Part shown: in pieces, positions 26,150 through 40,464 of the stretch | Layout of the letters: each line of letters begins with the position of its first letter | How positions within the stretch are numbered: position 1 is the stretch's first letter | Source: Crotophaga sulcirostris | Taxonomy: Eukaryota; Chordata; Aves; Cuculiformes; Crotophagidae | Assembly: GCA_013397455.1 (NCBI GenBank) | Contig: VYZB01000212.1 | Coordinates: 581,233-645,232 of the forward strand | DNA length: 64,000 nt | Direction: 5' to 3' | Notes under the pieces: generated by a model | What the model saw: only the letters and a program-made list of their open reading frames with translations | Told to the model about the DNA's origin: nothing | Database searches by the model: none | Made by a program: the position numbers and the translations under genes

Positions 26150-26860
26150 CAGTCCATTTAGTCCATGGATAAGAATACATGAAACATCCTATTGTAGGAC
26201 CAGTGATTCAAACTCCTCTGTCCATGCCATAGAACTCCAGCAGGCCAGGGAGGCAGGAAATCCTTCACCACAGCCATACTGATGCTTTTTGAGTAGACTA
26301 GTTATTCACATATTCCACAACCTCTTTCTTTATTATACACCCTTTCTACTACTCTCCCACGAGTCAGACTCACTGCTCAGTAGCTCCCAGGTTCCCCATA
26401 CCAGCACTTGCTGTAGATGGCCAACAGTCATGTCATTTATGTCTCACTTCCTTCTGAACTCTTGCATGAATGCCATCTGGTCCTGGTCACTTACTAACAT
26501 TCACATCTTCTGTTTGGTCTAAATACTTTTGATATGCCTACTTCAAACCAATGTTCCTAATCTGATCTCTGCTATGAAGGTTGTATAGTTTATAGGACCC
26601 TTCCCAAGACTGAAGCAAAGAACCTACTGAGTTACTCTGCTGTCGCTCTTTTGCCCTCAGTTGCCCCTTATTTCCAGTCCTCAGGCAGTCCCACTGTTTT
26701 CCACCCAGGCTTCTTGCTTGTCTGTGTAGGGTTGCTTAACCTCCAAGTATGGAGGTCCAAGTACGCGGGACCTTCTGGGGTGCTCTTTCCTCTTCTTCCC
26801 TGCAAATGTTCCAGTTATGTAAAACATCATTATTATCACCTTGACTGGGATCAAAGCTAA
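26150..26860 (-). mobile_element. Old CR1 LINE, reverse-transcriptase segment
   Basis: Read on the minus strand, the sequence follows the ORF2 of ancient CR1/L3-type LINEs as I know it. TTTGCTTCAGTCTT near 26620 comes first. CCAGGACCAGATGGCATT (reverse complement of 26469-26486) encodes Pro-Gly-Pro-Asp-Gly-Ile, the conserved fingers motif of reverse transcriptase, and a GTTCAGAAGGAA block follows. Further on, a GTATAATAAAGAA block and AAAGCATCAGTATGGCTGTG match the next conserved parts. The frame is broken by stops and deletions, so it is a fossil with no activity. The 5' and 3' limits are approximate. Confidence 0.75.
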
Positions 26861-29800
26861 CAGTCCTGTTTACCTGCCGTGCTTGATGCGGACATGCACA
26901 ATGAAAAAGATCACAGCACAGTAATTAATGATAATTTTTCAAATTGTCAATAAATAATACCATTTAACTACATTTCTTGCTCAAATTAAACTGCAGGCTA
27001 TGATTAAGAATGTGTTTGTCTGATGCTGAATCTCCCTAGTTCAGGTGAAATGCTAACAAACCTTACAGCCATCCAGAGATGCTGTTGTGCTCGCTGAAGT
27101 CAATGGAAACATTCTCATACATGTCAGTAAGAGCTGGAAGAGAGTCAGCCGTTTGATAGACAACAGGTAATTAACACAAGGTGTAAAAGAATGAATTTGC
27201 AGTAAATTGTCTTGTACTATTCTTTAAAAGAAATACACTACGCTTTTGAAATTTGCGATTATTCTTTCTCTTTTCATTCATTTGAGCAACTGACTACACA
27301 ATAGTTACCAGAAGATTATTTGAATGGCTAATTGCTTTATTATTAACACTGAAGATCAGTACAACTCCAGAATGCTGATGATCATGCCGTCTCTGGAAAC
27401 ATTCTTGAAATTAACTTCCTCCTTCCAAGTACAAACATTGAAGAAAAAAAATATAATAAAGCAGAGCATTCACAAGACTGTAAGACGTCTCAGTTAGGGC
27501 TCTTCATGTTATCTCAGTTTGCTCTTCCCTGTGTGTTAAGTGTCATGATACCATATTTAATTGTAAGGTAATTACAAGATATTCCAACTTCGCAAAGGGA
27601 ATGGGTGATGCACTGGGATAAATCTGGAGCTGTAAGGGTAGAGACTGTAGGCTGCTTCCATTAAAGATATAAGTAGACCTGTAGTGGAAAAACAGGATAG
27701 CAAGCAATAACCTTAAGACTGGATAGTTGAGTGCTTTCCTGGGGCACTGAATCCTAATCTTCCCTCAGGAACAGACTGCTTCTCTGATTCTAGACATTTT
27801 TTTTTTATATTTAACTTGTTTTCTTGGCCAATAAATGATCCTCATACTTCAAAAATTTAGGGTCCTTATTTTTGCATGGTTTGTTTGGGTTTTTTAATGA
27901 GTAGAACTCGGCATATATTTTGTATTGGTAATTTTTTAATTTCTTTGCCTCTGCCTATAGAATGTGAATAATGATACCACATAATGTAACAGTTGCACTG
28001 TGGAGATAACTATAACAATGGTTTTGAATTACTTAGCTTATTCTATTAACAGAACTCCTGAAATGCCTGTAAAGGAAATGAGATTTTGTTTTAATCCAAA
28101 TCACTGGAAGAGATTGGAAACTGCTGAAAAATGGCAGTACAGTTTCATACTACTAAAGACAATCACAATGTCTGTGCATCAAAGGAGCAAATTAAAATTG
28201 CTCAGAGATATCCAGTTCTGTAATCCTCTAGGTTCTCAACATGTGAATTTAAAATACTTTCTCTATTTTAATGTATCAATTTTGAACATAATTTTTAACA
28301 TTTAACTTTAATTTCCAGTGCCCACTTGATCTCTTGAACTTCTGGAAAAGCAGATAGTTATAATAATATGCTGTACTAAGAAGAGAAGAGTCACGAGCAT
28401 TACAATAAGTTTGGAAGCTGTTTTCTGATACCAAGACATGTATATTAGTTATCACAGTCTCTTTCCTTCCAATTCCTTTTGTCTGCTGCTCTTTTGCCAT
28501 TCAGATTATTAATCTTCAACCTTCCCAGTTCCTTCCTATCTTCCCAAGGTGCTCAATGAAATTACACAGAGTAGAATCCTGGTTTGCTTCATTACAGAAA
28601 AAGAAATGCTTCACCTGCAGAGCTGAGGATGTCTGGAGTTTTAAAATGCAGTTAGGCTTCGGCAAGCATAACAAATGATGCTTTCCCAACTCTAATGAAG
28701 TTCTGTGTTAGATTCTTCTCTCATTTAGCCACATTTCTCAACAAATTCAACCATAATGAGCTCTGGGCATTTAAATTTAAAAAAATAAGATACTGAAAAA
28801 ACAGTACAACCATTAAAAATGCTGTATAATCTTAACAGCTATTACTAACCGCCATGCATGAAGTCACAAGGGACTGCATGAGAGGCTGAAGGAACTCTTC
28901 CTGTTATGATCCATAGTGGTAGAGAATGCAGGGCTCTGTTAAGCTTCTGTCCTCACAGCATGCTGCAGGGAGAATCCCTACCAGTACACTTATTGATCCA
29001 CTAATATGCTTGCACTCATCTTCCCACTTCTCATGTTGCACTAAAAGCATCTGCCTGAAAGCCTTTACTCTGTAGGAGGCAGGTAGTGAAGTTTTACAGA
29101 AGCAACTTTTACTTGAGACTTCTTTGGGACTGTTAACTCATGAAACCATAAGGTTATCCTACCATAATGGGACTCAAAATATTCTCGATAAAGCAATACT
29201 GATATTCCTTTTATTCTTTTATCCTGAGCAACTAGACAAAAATGGTGTTGTTGTTGGCTACTTTATCTAGAAGCAGAAGTGGTTGGCAGTGTGTTTCTTT
29301 GTTAATGTTCTATAAATTTTCAAATACATACCATGTCTTTGCACTGAGGAAGAGGACAGAAATAAAAATAGATTATTCATTCATTTTGAATTTTCCTTCA
29401 GCCTACACACACAGCTATTTCTCTGGCTGAGGTCGTGCTCTGGAGCTGTGGTCAATCTTTGGCCTCTGCCAACTTCACTGGTCCACCATACTCCTCCTTC
29501 TCTCGAACGGCCTCAGTTCCACCACTCTGTCTTCTATAAATAGCACCCAGATGAAGAACTTCTGCTTTATGTAGTCAAATTTTCACATTCCAATAACTAA
29601 ACTTGATGACAGACATCCTGGTTCTGACTGAGAGTTGACAGAGATGAATCTGGCACATCACATAAATTAGCATAAGCTATCTAAAAAGTTTCAAAAGCTG
29701 ATGTACCAAGCTTGCATTTATCTTATGGTAAATGTAAAAATCACGACACTAAAAATAAACTTTGCTAGGATGGAGATTTCACTTTTCTCATAGCCATTAG

Positions 29801-32800
29801 ATCACAAAGACACCTCAGTTACCAAACAACTAATTACTCTTAAGTTGCAGTATCACAGAAGTAATCATTTTTAAAAGCCAGTCAAGTAACTAGAATTAAT
29901 TTTCCAGAGTAATTAGCCAAGCAGCCATGACTGAGATGAGTGATTCAATTAGAAATTGAATTATGAACAGCTTGTTTATGCTGATACCAGGAAAAAAAAA
30001 AGATTCAGTCCATCCTTGGAAACCTGTGGGTTTTGTTGACATTCCCTTCAAGACAACTTCAACAGTAAAGGCGTCCTCTCAGGCAAATAAGCAAATCTAT
30101 CCCTGAGTAATTATTATCACACTTCAGGTAGTGAATGCTGTAAGCCATCATGCTGCATGCTGAGTGACTGACTGCTAGAGACATTGAATTAGCCTTCAAA
30201 AATGCTTTGCCTGAAGCACTGTTTGTCTTTGAAATCAATTAAGGAGCAGTAATAAAAAGCAAGACTGGAATTTTTTTTTTCAGTAGATATCCAAGAAGGC
30301 AAAATGGTATCAGCAGACGCCCCTTTGTACTCTGCATGTGAAGTGGCTACACTGCCAGTATTTGTTACCACTTGAGAAAATGGTCGGCCGTGTTCTAACA
30401 GCAGTGCAGAATGGAGCACCCCTCCTAGTGACCCTTCTGCAACCACAGAAGAATACAGAACAGAAAGAAAAAGATGTCCTTTTCAAGCGTAACAGTGCAA
30501 ACATCTTCTTTGATGCTGCAAAATTTGGACAGCCATTTGCACAGTTCATCTCGGTTATTTTCCTAACTGAAGTGCCTGATTTGTTGCTTGGGATATTACT
30601 TTACAGCCAGTGGTGACAGAGATACACATAGAGAGTGATTCAACCAAGCCGACTGCAAGTGCCTATCTCTATTCATTGATTACTGAAGGTTTGTTGGGCA
30701 ATTGAGTGAAGGGACCAAAGTTTTTTGGAACATGTTTATGACTTTCTGAGGTGTCACAGGGCTGATGGAACTTCATATTGTACACACAACAGAGTGTCTT
30801 GTAAATGCAGCCAGCCTATAGATAATCAGTCCATACCTTTGCTTGTTATTATTTTGCTTACTAGTACATTTTCAGGGATGTAGGAAAGCCTATTCTTGAT
30901 CCTGAAGAATTTTTACAAACAAGTATTATATTAAATTATAAAAATAATCCATAAAATAGGTTGACTATAACTATGCTAGTCCTATTTCTTCCAGTCTCAT
31001 AGTGTTAAGTATTATTCTTCCAGGTGACACAACTCTGCATGTATTATGGGACTTTTGCATAGCAAGTCATACACACAGAAATTGCAGATGCAGGTAGACT
31101 ACTTAAATGTTGCTTTAAAGTAAGACAGAAACTGCTGAGTTAAATTAGTTATCTCAACTATACTCTAGCATTGTGCATTGTACTGAACATTTTAAAAGTG
31201 GCTTGATACTTTCTGACCACCTGTGTAGGGCCAAATGCACCACTGGTACAAGAAGGTCCAAATCCATTTGCTTCATAAGCATTACATTTGTTTTCCTGCA
31301 ATATAGTAAATAAAGCTAAGGAATTTCAAAAGATCAGGAGAGCAGCAGGGCAGAGCATCCACATGTATTACCTTATATCCCTATTAGATAAGACAACGTG
31401 AGTATTTTCCATAATACATTCATGGCACTCCATGATACATTTAAAACTTACCGTGGATGAAAGCTGTCCCTAAGAAGTCTTCCCTTGCCAATAGTCACTG
31501 TTCAACATCATCTTGGATACCACAATATCTGCACCGATTTTAAGGGAGAAATGGAAGTGTTGAGGCACTTCTGCACAAATAGGATCTTCTTTATCCTGAA
31601 CTTTGTATTATTTTCTTCCTGGGGACTGTGTGACACAGAAAACTTTTGCACATTTCGAGATATGATTGTTCTTCACCATGGCTGTCTTTGCAAGCCTAAA
31701 GCCTTAACTGCTGTAGTAACTAAGCAAATAACCAAGCAATAGTGGGCAACTCTGTAGTTACAGTAAATCAGTGCAGGTACACAGAACATCACATCAACAG
31801 TGGTGAAAAAAAAAGAAGACGAAACCACAGGCTAGACCTTTCTGTGGCATCTGTATACAGAGAAACAGAAAGAGAACACACAAGCTCATCCACAAACAAT
31901 GGGGAGATGGACAAATTAACCAGGCACTCACACAGGGTTGCTCTGTGGTGATGTCTATTATCAATGAATACACTAGAAGGGCAAGCACAAGGCAAACTGG
32001 TTTCCTGGTCCTTCCCAGCACATTGACGGACATGAATGTGTCTTATAAAAGCATCTCATCTGCCATCTAATTTTGTGTCTCTTCTTGAGGAATCAAATTA
32101 GGCAAGAAGCTGCCAAAAATCACTACAATTCAGAAACAGTGCTAAAAAAATATATCTACATATAGAAACAGGAATAGATATGGTAATACCATTTCAAAAG
32201 TGCTGTTAAACTCCTCTTCATTTTCTGAATCTGTTGCTCATATGAATTGAGTAAGGCTCATGGGAACTGAAAAAGGTTATAGTACCATCTGCTAAAATAA
32301 GTCCTGCAAAGTGTTAGGTGGATTTCATACAGCTCCCAAGAGAGACACATCTTCATCACAAAATCCTCACTGCTCCTGCCACTAACAGGCATCCGTACTG
32401 GTAATTTCAACAGAAGAGCTGAAAGCACTGCCAGAGGACAGAGAATGAAATCTTTAGTGCTCCTTAGGGATTGTCATTTTGGACAGGCATGAGACAGACT
32501 CGTGGAAGCAGAGAGCAGTGAGTGTCCACCGCCTACTGCCTGAGAGCCTGCAGCTCCCCATGAAGTCCAACTTATGGCCACTTATCTATCCTTATGCAGC
32601 TTTCATCACTCAATTACTTGAGCAGTGTGCGTATGTGTGTCTAATGTTTTGAGAAGTACCAAAGTGTTCCTTTCTTTTTTCTTCCAAACAGACGAAGAAC
32701 TGAGGTGAACACGCTAAATGACTTACCAGCACATTTAAAAAAGTTAATCTCATTCTCACCACAGTCCTTAGGCATTAGGTCAGTTTCTTGAAGCTTGTTT

Positions 32801-35800
32801 CAGGAATGGATGACTTTCATCTGGGGTGAGCAGAGGTCTTTAACTTCCAGGGCTCTTGATGTAATATATCTTATAGGTTTGATATTTTGCATGTATTATG
32901 TTTTAAGAAAGAATTAGACAAAATATAAATGGCTTAGTATACTCTAGGTTTGTAGGCAGGAACCCTGTTTTATTGCATATATATGACAATACCAAGTATG
33001 TAATACTGTCATTATTTGTGATCAGTGTTTCATTCATATACTTTTTATTCTTTAGAGATTTTATTCGGGATGACTACAGACAGTTTAATCAGCCATAAAA
33101 TCGGTATTTATGCTCTTATTAGGAAAATTCAAGTGATCACTTATTCAAGTGATCTAATATAGTGAAAATATTAAACTGCTCTCCACAGAAATAACTACAG
33201 ATGGTCTAATGCAGGCTGCCTCTGAGAAGCAACCTTTGCCAAGGTTATTCTTCAGCAGCTTAGAGTATTTCTTGATCAAACTAGGTGTTATTAGACCGTA
33301 CATACAATCAAAATTTACATGCTCCCATACCGTGCAGCAAAATACAGATAAAGAAGAGCAGTGTATAATGAATATATAATAAAAAAGCTCTGTAGGTGCT
33401 TCGGTAATTTATTAGATTTACCGTATTTCTTATTATTCCTGTGGAAAAAAACAAAACACTTTAACTCAAGACTTAGAGAAATAATTCTTGATTTGCCACA
33501 TTTCATCTATTTGTCAGGGTAAAAGTCCTACAGAGACCAAGCACCAGCTTTTAGCTCTCAAAAGCAAAATGACTCAGAGGTTGCTATCTTTCTGAAGTTT
33601 TCTGTCTTTGACCATTGTTTCAAAAACAGTCTACTTTAAAAATACAAAAGTGTTTTACATACAATCCTGACAGAAGGGTAATTTATGAATTAAATGCACT
33701 TATTTTAGTGAATCTACAGGCCTTTGTGCCCACAAGATCACTGTGCATTCAAGTACATATCAAAAAAGTCTCAAATCTTGTCCTGAAGCTAACAGATCAT
33801 GTGACAACTTTGTAATATTTCTTTTTATCCATGTCCTCATCTTTATTTCATGAGTATCAACCTTGTGTTCTCAAAAACAGGTTTCATTTTCACAGGTGTT
33901 TGTGAAATAAACAGTTGCCAGCAGTTAAATATTTAATAAGAAATGTCAAGGCTACAATGCTGTAACCTGCTACCACCATATTAGTATTTCTTTCTTCAAG
34001 AAACAATTGAAAAAAATTAAAGAGATATCTTTCTTTTGTCAAGGTCTTAGCTCGAAGATCTTAAAGCGATAGCAGCATTTGAACTAATATATTTTTTAAT
34101 CTGCAGTTTAAAGTGAAAAGTCAGTTATCTCACACAAGGTCTGCATTTACAGCACAAAAGTCATCAGAGCTGACAGTTTCAGTTCAGCTCAGACTCAGGG
34201 TTTTGAGCAGCTTACAAGCTCTACATCACGGCTGAAGAACTTTGGCAAAACAATGTGGAAAAACCTGTACCTGTACAGACTTTCATACCTTGAGCCACTT
34301 TAGTTAGGGTTGAATTGATATTGCTTCACAGTTTGATTTATGAGCTAGCAGGGAAAATAATACAGTATTTACTGATCTTGCAATAGCTATGTTTTGCGAC
34401 AAAGTGTTATCTCTGTGGGTGTGATTACCCTATTGAACTCGCAGGTCTGTGGCAGTAAAAAGGGAGAAGCAAGAAGCCGTAAATATATTAGTTTGTGACA
34501 AGGCACTCTACTGTTGCTCAGCTTATTCAAAACTAGCCTCTCTGTCCAGTGGAAGCGACTACAGTGGAAATATAGTACCATACACAGGTGTGCACAGCCT
34601 GCTCTGACTCAGGAAGCTCTGTGGGCAAGTTTGGTGGTTTTCTTGTATAAGAAAAAAACAAAATTACTTCTAGTTTTTAGCAGCTACTGCAGCACTAGCT
34701 GTCTGTCTGTATTCTTTAAGCAATGAACCCTAATTTTTTTGTTTTGGTTTATTTAGTTGGTACCTGATTTACAGGTTTACATTTTGTTCCTTGTTTGTGC
34801 TGCATGAGAGAACTCCCAAAGCACTGAGATAAAAAGACAGCACTGTGTCCTTATAGGAAGTTGAGAAAGCTGAGCTCAGTTGTAGCAGAGAAAATTTCCT
34901 ACATACTTGTCATGAAGCATGTATGGCAGACAGTCGCAGTGGTGTCTCTTCACACACCATACTTCTTTCTTTCTGATCCTATGGCAGATGTTTATGGTGG
35001 CCAGCTAGGCTGAGGGAGAGGTCATGCTGTACTACCACAGGCTTTAATGAAGTAACAATTCATGCACAGCCATGAACTCCGAATCCACAATTGTGAAGTT
35101 TTACATAGGCTTTACTGACACATAAGGCTGAGATGAGAATGCTTCTTGTTTTCTACCTTAGCTATGAAAACCCTGGCCCATTGATTTCAAACCATCTTGC
35201 AGCCTTGGAGGAAGGATCTGTGTTGTCTGAATCCAGTGATGCTACTGGCATGCGCTGGACAATGTCTCACTCTACTAGAGAGTCCAAGCCCTGCCTACTC
35301 TACCCTTGTAATCTTCTTTCAGACTAACACGGTTCATACGTATTTGCATGTGCACAGGTGAAGTACAAGTGTGCATGCCTAGCAGCACAGTGCTGCAGAC
35401 GACTTTTCTAATGTGATCATGATACCAGTTCAGTCATAACGCTAGACCACAGTGTAAATAGGGTGATGACCATTTACCTTACAAATAAACTGATTTAGGT
35501 TCTTAGATTATTTCAGAGAACTTGGAAAATATTTAGATATTGTATTAACTAAACTGAGAATAGAAAATCTGAGGGAATTGGACTGGAAACCCATGTCAGA
35601 AATGATGAGCATGTAACTAACGTTATACTGGTATCTCTGACTTCTCTGAGTGGAGTGGAGTTCTCTCTGTGCCAAATTGACCTGTACCTAACTTTACTTA
35701 CATAAAATGCCTTTTATGCTGGTTTTTTTTTTTCTGGCTGGCTGGGTACTCAATGGAGCAAAGCAGAAGAGTCGAGAAAGTTAACTCCTCTCATTCTTGC

Positions 35801-36550
35801 ATCCAATATTTTTTTTTGTCTCCTAGAGAAGTGTTAGATTATAAGACTGAAAAATTCCATCCAAGAGCAACCAATTGAGTTCCCAAGTACTAGAACACAC
35901 TGAGAAGTGAGACCTGTCAAAGCAAGCCAAGACAAATATTAGCAGGCATCCAAAGATACATAAATTTCACATTGAGTCAAAACCACCTAGAGGTTTTGTG
36001 TAAATAAAAACCTGGAATTGCATTTTTAAATAGTCCATTAAATGTGAAATATCGCAGTACATAAGATGAAAGTTTATCCACAGAGGGAGTGAATCCACTC
36101 ACTTTGAAGTCAATGAGAAGAAAATTGGGGCCCCAGTATTTTGGAAAGAAAATCAAGGCATAAGATCATTCTTGAGGCAAGGAACTTGAGTGTGGGTTAG
36201 CCTAAGAATACTGTAACAGACAGAAAGAAGAGCCTGAAGCTTTGATACAGACTCAGACACGAGCCTTTCATCTGCTGCCCAGTTGCTCTGTGTTTTCCAT
36301 CTATGGCATAGTAGTTGTTATCCCATAACAGAACTGGATGTTTGGCTAAGCAGGAAATAAAGTGTAATCACTATATAACAGACAATTTTGTCTTAGATAC
36401 AACTCTGCCGGCAACTCTTGTTCATATGTGTTAAAATTTCATTTCATGTGCCTCAGACAGTAATGTCCATACAAGGTGTTGACCAATATAGGCAAAGGGA
36501 AGCCTGTCATGATTTCAAAGGAGTCAGGATTTCCCTCACATGGTAGTATG
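26861..36550. other. AT-rich intergenic DNA, nothing recognised
   Basis: Nearly 10 kb without a recognisable exon, transposon or RNA gene. Open frames reach about 100 codons (for example 28000-28305) without any family resemblance. A region near 30.3-30.6 kb has overlapping open frames on both strands, but the + frame starts at GTG and shows no domain. Conserved regulatory elements may be present but need alignment. Confidence 0.5.
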
Positions 36551-36742
36551 ACAATATCACAGTATTACAAGGTTGGAAAGGACCTTTGAGATCATCGAGT
36601 CCAACCTATAACCCAACACTAACACCAACTTAGCATCTAAACCATGGCATCAAATGCATCATCCAATCTCTTCTTAAACACCTCCAGGGACTGTGACTCC
36701 ACCACCTCCCCCAGCAGCGCATTCCAATGGTCAATCACCAGT
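36551..36742 (-). mobile_element. CR1 LINE 3' fragment
   Basis: The + strand carries GGTTGGAAAGGACCTTTGAG, then ATCATCGAGTCCAACC, CACCTCCAGGGACTGTGACT and CCACCACCTCCCCCAGCAGC. This is the reverse complement of a bird CR1 3' region. About 190 bases remain, 5'-truncated at the right. Its order and spacing match the CR1 consensus closely, so the family call is firm. Confidence 0.93.
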
Positions 36743-37560
36743 ATATTTGGCATGAGAGCAAAAATAAGGGTATTTTCAACCTCGTTTATTATGCACAGAG
36801 ATTATTAGGTAAGTAGTGAAAGGTGAATCCATCCAATGCCTCATCTTTGCCAATGTATATTTATGCCAACATATATACACAGCACATACTTTTACTTAGT
36901 TTACTTTCTAAAATACACATACTTCTAAATTTTAGTCAAGTGAGTGGTAAATTACTACAGTCTTATAGTCTCAAAGTGGGCTGAGCAAGACTATTTGCTT
37001 GAAATCTTGCTCTGCTGAAATCAATAGAACTTTCACTGATGTTGCATATGGACAAGATTTCATGCCCACTCAGAGGCAGTATCTGAACATACTGTGTCTA
37101 GAAGCAATGGCAATGACTGCTGACTGGAAGACAGTCAGATTTCTTATTATCTTCAGCAAATGTTTACATTCTGCAAATGTGGAAAGAGCCATTATGCTTT
37201 TCTTTAGAAATCCAGAACCAGTATTTTCCTTGGTCAATCTAATGATCCCTTTAGTTCAGTATTTGAAAGTGCCTAGTGCTATACAATTTGGTAAAAAAGG
37301 TTAGGAAAAATCATACGTAAAACATAACAGAGTTTTCTCATGGTATGTCCTACCCTGATACCCTGCTCTTTGCACTTCACCTCTTAAAACTTTATGAGGT
37401 TTCTGTTGGCCCAGTCATCAACTTTCCAAAGGTCTTTCTGGTCTGAAGCTCTGCTATCTGGTGGGCAACACATAATCCCCAATTCAGCTGATTGTTAGCA
37501 GTTTTCATTGCATTTAGTAATTCTAATTGTATATTTTTCTGTATTTGACATTGTGCACAA
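36743..37560. other. Intergenic spacer between two CR1 copies
   Basis: About 800 bases of AT-rich sequence. A 101-codon + frame at 36999-37304 has no recognisable domain. The two flanking CR1 copies are in opposite orientation and come from visibly different subfamilies, so they are independent insertions rather than one broken element. Confidence 0.5.
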
Positions 37561-37882
37561 TGAAAGGGAGCGGGCACTAATCTCTTTTCTCTGGCAACCA
37601 GTGACAGGATCTAAGAAAATGACAGGTGGATGTGCCAGGGGAGGTTTAGGTTTGATATTAAGAAAAAGTTCTTCATTCAGAGGGTGGTGGAGCACTGGAG
37701 CAGGCTCCCCAGGGAAACAGTCATGGTGCCAAGTCTGACAATATTCACGAAGCATTTGGACAATGTCGTCAGACATATGGTGTGGATTGTGGGGTTGTCC
37801 TATGCAGGGACAGGAGTCGGATGCAATGATCCTTGTGGGTCCCTTCCAACTCAGGACATTCTATGGTTCTGTGATTCTATGA
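37561..37882 (+). mobile_element. CR1 LINE 3' fragment
   Basis: The sequence includes GAGGTTTAGGTTTGATATTA, AGGGTGGTGGAGCACTGGAG, CAGGCTCCCCAGGGAAACAG, GATCCTTGTGGGTCCCTTCC and a terminal ATTCTATGGTTCTGTGATTC. This is the CR1 3' part in sense orientation. Several overlapping open frames cross it and are by-products of the element. It is 5'-truncated and non-coding. Confidence 0.93.
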
Positions 37883-40464
37883 CCTTAGTGCTGGAATGCC
37901 AAACCACCAGTAGCCTTTTTGGAAAAATCTGGTTTGTCTTTTAATTCACTACCATCTCCATTGCTGTGTTCAACTGTCCTTTTCCCGTAGATCTCCAAGA
38001 CAACAGCAGAATCAGTACGCAGGTCATGTTGCTGTGTTAGGCTGAGTTTGAGACAGAGATAATGCCATCACACTGAAGTGAATAAGAAACCATCACACAC
38101 TCCCTCTGTGATCTGAGCTGTAAGGGCAGTTGGTCTCTTGATCATAAGAATATCATGTGAAAAGTGAAAAGAGAAAAGTGAATAGTGAAAAGAACAGGCA
38201 GGGAAGGTCTTGTTTACATTGGCTGAAGACACAACTGGATAATCATCTAAGGAACAAAAGAAGATATTTTATGTTAACTAAGATTCTTAACAGAATATGC
38301 TCAACTGTCCAATAGTGAACCTGATAGTATTGATACATTTGTGTTTCTGAGCAAAGTAGTAACATGTTCTTGTCCCTTTTTTTGCCTTTAAAATGGAATA
38401 TTATTTATTAGTACTTCAAGGTTATATGAAAAGAACTAATCAGTTATTAAAAACTGCAAAGAAAAGCATTAATAATAGCAGTGGTATGTAAACAAATCAC
38501 CATGGGGACTACTGCCCTGTCTTATGTTGTGTGACCTTTATCATTTATACGTCTATATGTATTCAGCCTGCCAGAGCCCCATTAATATCAATGTAGTTTT
38601 ATACAACAGCTTGTAAAAATAGATATGCACTCTTTGCAGTATTAGTTCTGATCAGGAATATAGACTCATTAGAGCAGCACGAAGAAATACAGTGGTTTTT
38701 TTTCCAGTAGAAAATTTTAATATTTTAAAATTTGGAATGAAACCAAGGCGTGTTGAGTCTTTTTATGGCACAATGTCTTAGCTCTGGGGCAGCCTGTCAG
38801 CCTCACCCTCTGTGTGTCTGGGGAACCAGATTTGCCAAGAAGCCACAAGCTGGAGGGTCCCTCCTTTCCAGCTCTCAGTATTCTGTCAGCTCCAAAGGAA
38901 AGGAGTCTGTAAGACCAAGATCCCCCAGAATGAGCCAGAAGGACTGTGAGAAGACAGACAAGCAAACTGGCAGGCTCAGTTGTCTTGGAAATCTGCCTGG
39001 ATTCTATTGGAAATTGGTCAAAAATGGAAATTCTCTCACAGAACATTTTGATTTCAATGAATGGCATATCCTCATGAGAAAATGTTTAATCAAAAATTTT
39101 CTACAATATTCAGATTGTTCTCTGCTGGAAGTAGATAAAGTTATTCTATGGATTATTATTTTTTTGCACTCACACATGGTTTGATAGGATAAGATTAATC
39201 AGCAAAGCACTCTGAACATTCAGTGGCATTTGGTTCTGAGGTTTTACTCAAGGAACCCTTCCCTCTGGCTGAAATCTAAGTTCCAGCTCCATCATGTAGG
39301 GTTCAGTTAGAGAAATTGTATAAATTGAAGCAGGCTGCTACCAAAAGATAATAAATTGCTCTCTACTGCTACATTTCTTATTTGCCCATAAGTGCTCTTA
39401 AGTTCAGAACAGCCCTTTCACAATTAATTGCACTAAAGGCCTGCCTCTGATTAAAGAGATATGTTAATACCAGATTACTCTTAAATACAGGAAGGGAAGA
39501 TTTCCTGTGGAAATCCCGGTATATGTTTCTGTAAGCAGTTTCTGTTCACTTAGACAGCTTGTAAAAGCACTAAAAACAATAAAATCTAATCCCCCAAAAG
39601 CAGCTTCAAAAATGTAGGATTTTCTGGTTATTTCAATTTAAAAACGGTAGCATGTGAATAACAATAACTCTGCGACCATAAATGTCTTTTGTGATTAGGT
39701 GGGCAGATATCGCCTAATTGCTCTGGAATCAATGCAAATTCTATTAATTAGGAAGAAATGTTAATTCAAACACCAAGAAGACCAAATATCCTCCCTCAGT
39801 TAATCATCAGAGGCACTACCATTCTAATGAACAATAAATTTGTTTAGGTGAGTGACCTAACCAAGGTAACAGGTCATGTAGATAAGGAGAAATGCAGTGT
39901 ATGTCATATACCTTGATGGTGGTGGACTTTGCCTTTCATAAGAGCTTCAGGAGCAATCTTGGTATATGAGATTTAGAGAAAACTGCTATGACATGGGTGC
40001 AACACTGGCAGAAAAAAAATGTACTCAGCTGTATAATGCCAAAATTCCTCTGTGTTGTGCTATCCCCAGTAGTCTTTCCTGGTTCTATTACAGAATGCTA
40101 CTTTCATTAGTGCTCCAAGTGATGAGTATCTAATTATTAAATTAACGGATTCAACCAATCTGCAATAGCAGTCCTGTGAGGACTTTAGAGAACAGGATTA
40201 ACTTCAAGAAGATCTTGACACATAGCAGAAATGGTATAAAAAAGACATGCTACAATTTAGAGTTTGAAAAATCAGCTGTATAAATACAAGTCTGGAAACT
40301 CTCAGCAGGGTAGCAGTTGCAAAGAGGAGGAAGTAGTGACCATACATAGCCACAGCAGAACATCAACCAACAAGATTGCTGTGGCAAAAATGGAAGAAAA
40401 CACTATACGAGTACTGTGTGCCATAGATGATTTTATGCTGGCAATACCTAAATAGCAGACTTGT
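37883..40464. other. Intergenic DNA with an unexplained open frame
   Basis: The stretch holds a short array of GTGAAAA-like units at 38157-38193. At 38765-39184 there is an ATG-led open frame of 139 codons on the + strand that I cannot assign, overlapped by an ATG-led minus-strand frame of 116 codons (38717-39067). The part 38755-38950 is richer in G+C than its surroundings, which alone lengthens open frames. The last 100-200 bases may belong to the CR1 copy that follows. Confidence 0.45.
38157..38193. repeat. GTGAAAA-type short tandem repeat
   Basis: Four to five imperfect copies of a GTGAAAA unit follow one another. It is a small purine-rich array in intergenic DNA. Confidence 0.7.

Noticed and set aside
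30304..30616. Overlapping open frames on both strands near 30.3-30.6 kb
   Set aside because: The + frame begins at GTG and there is no recognisable domain, poly-A tail or direct repeat to suggest a processed pseudogene.
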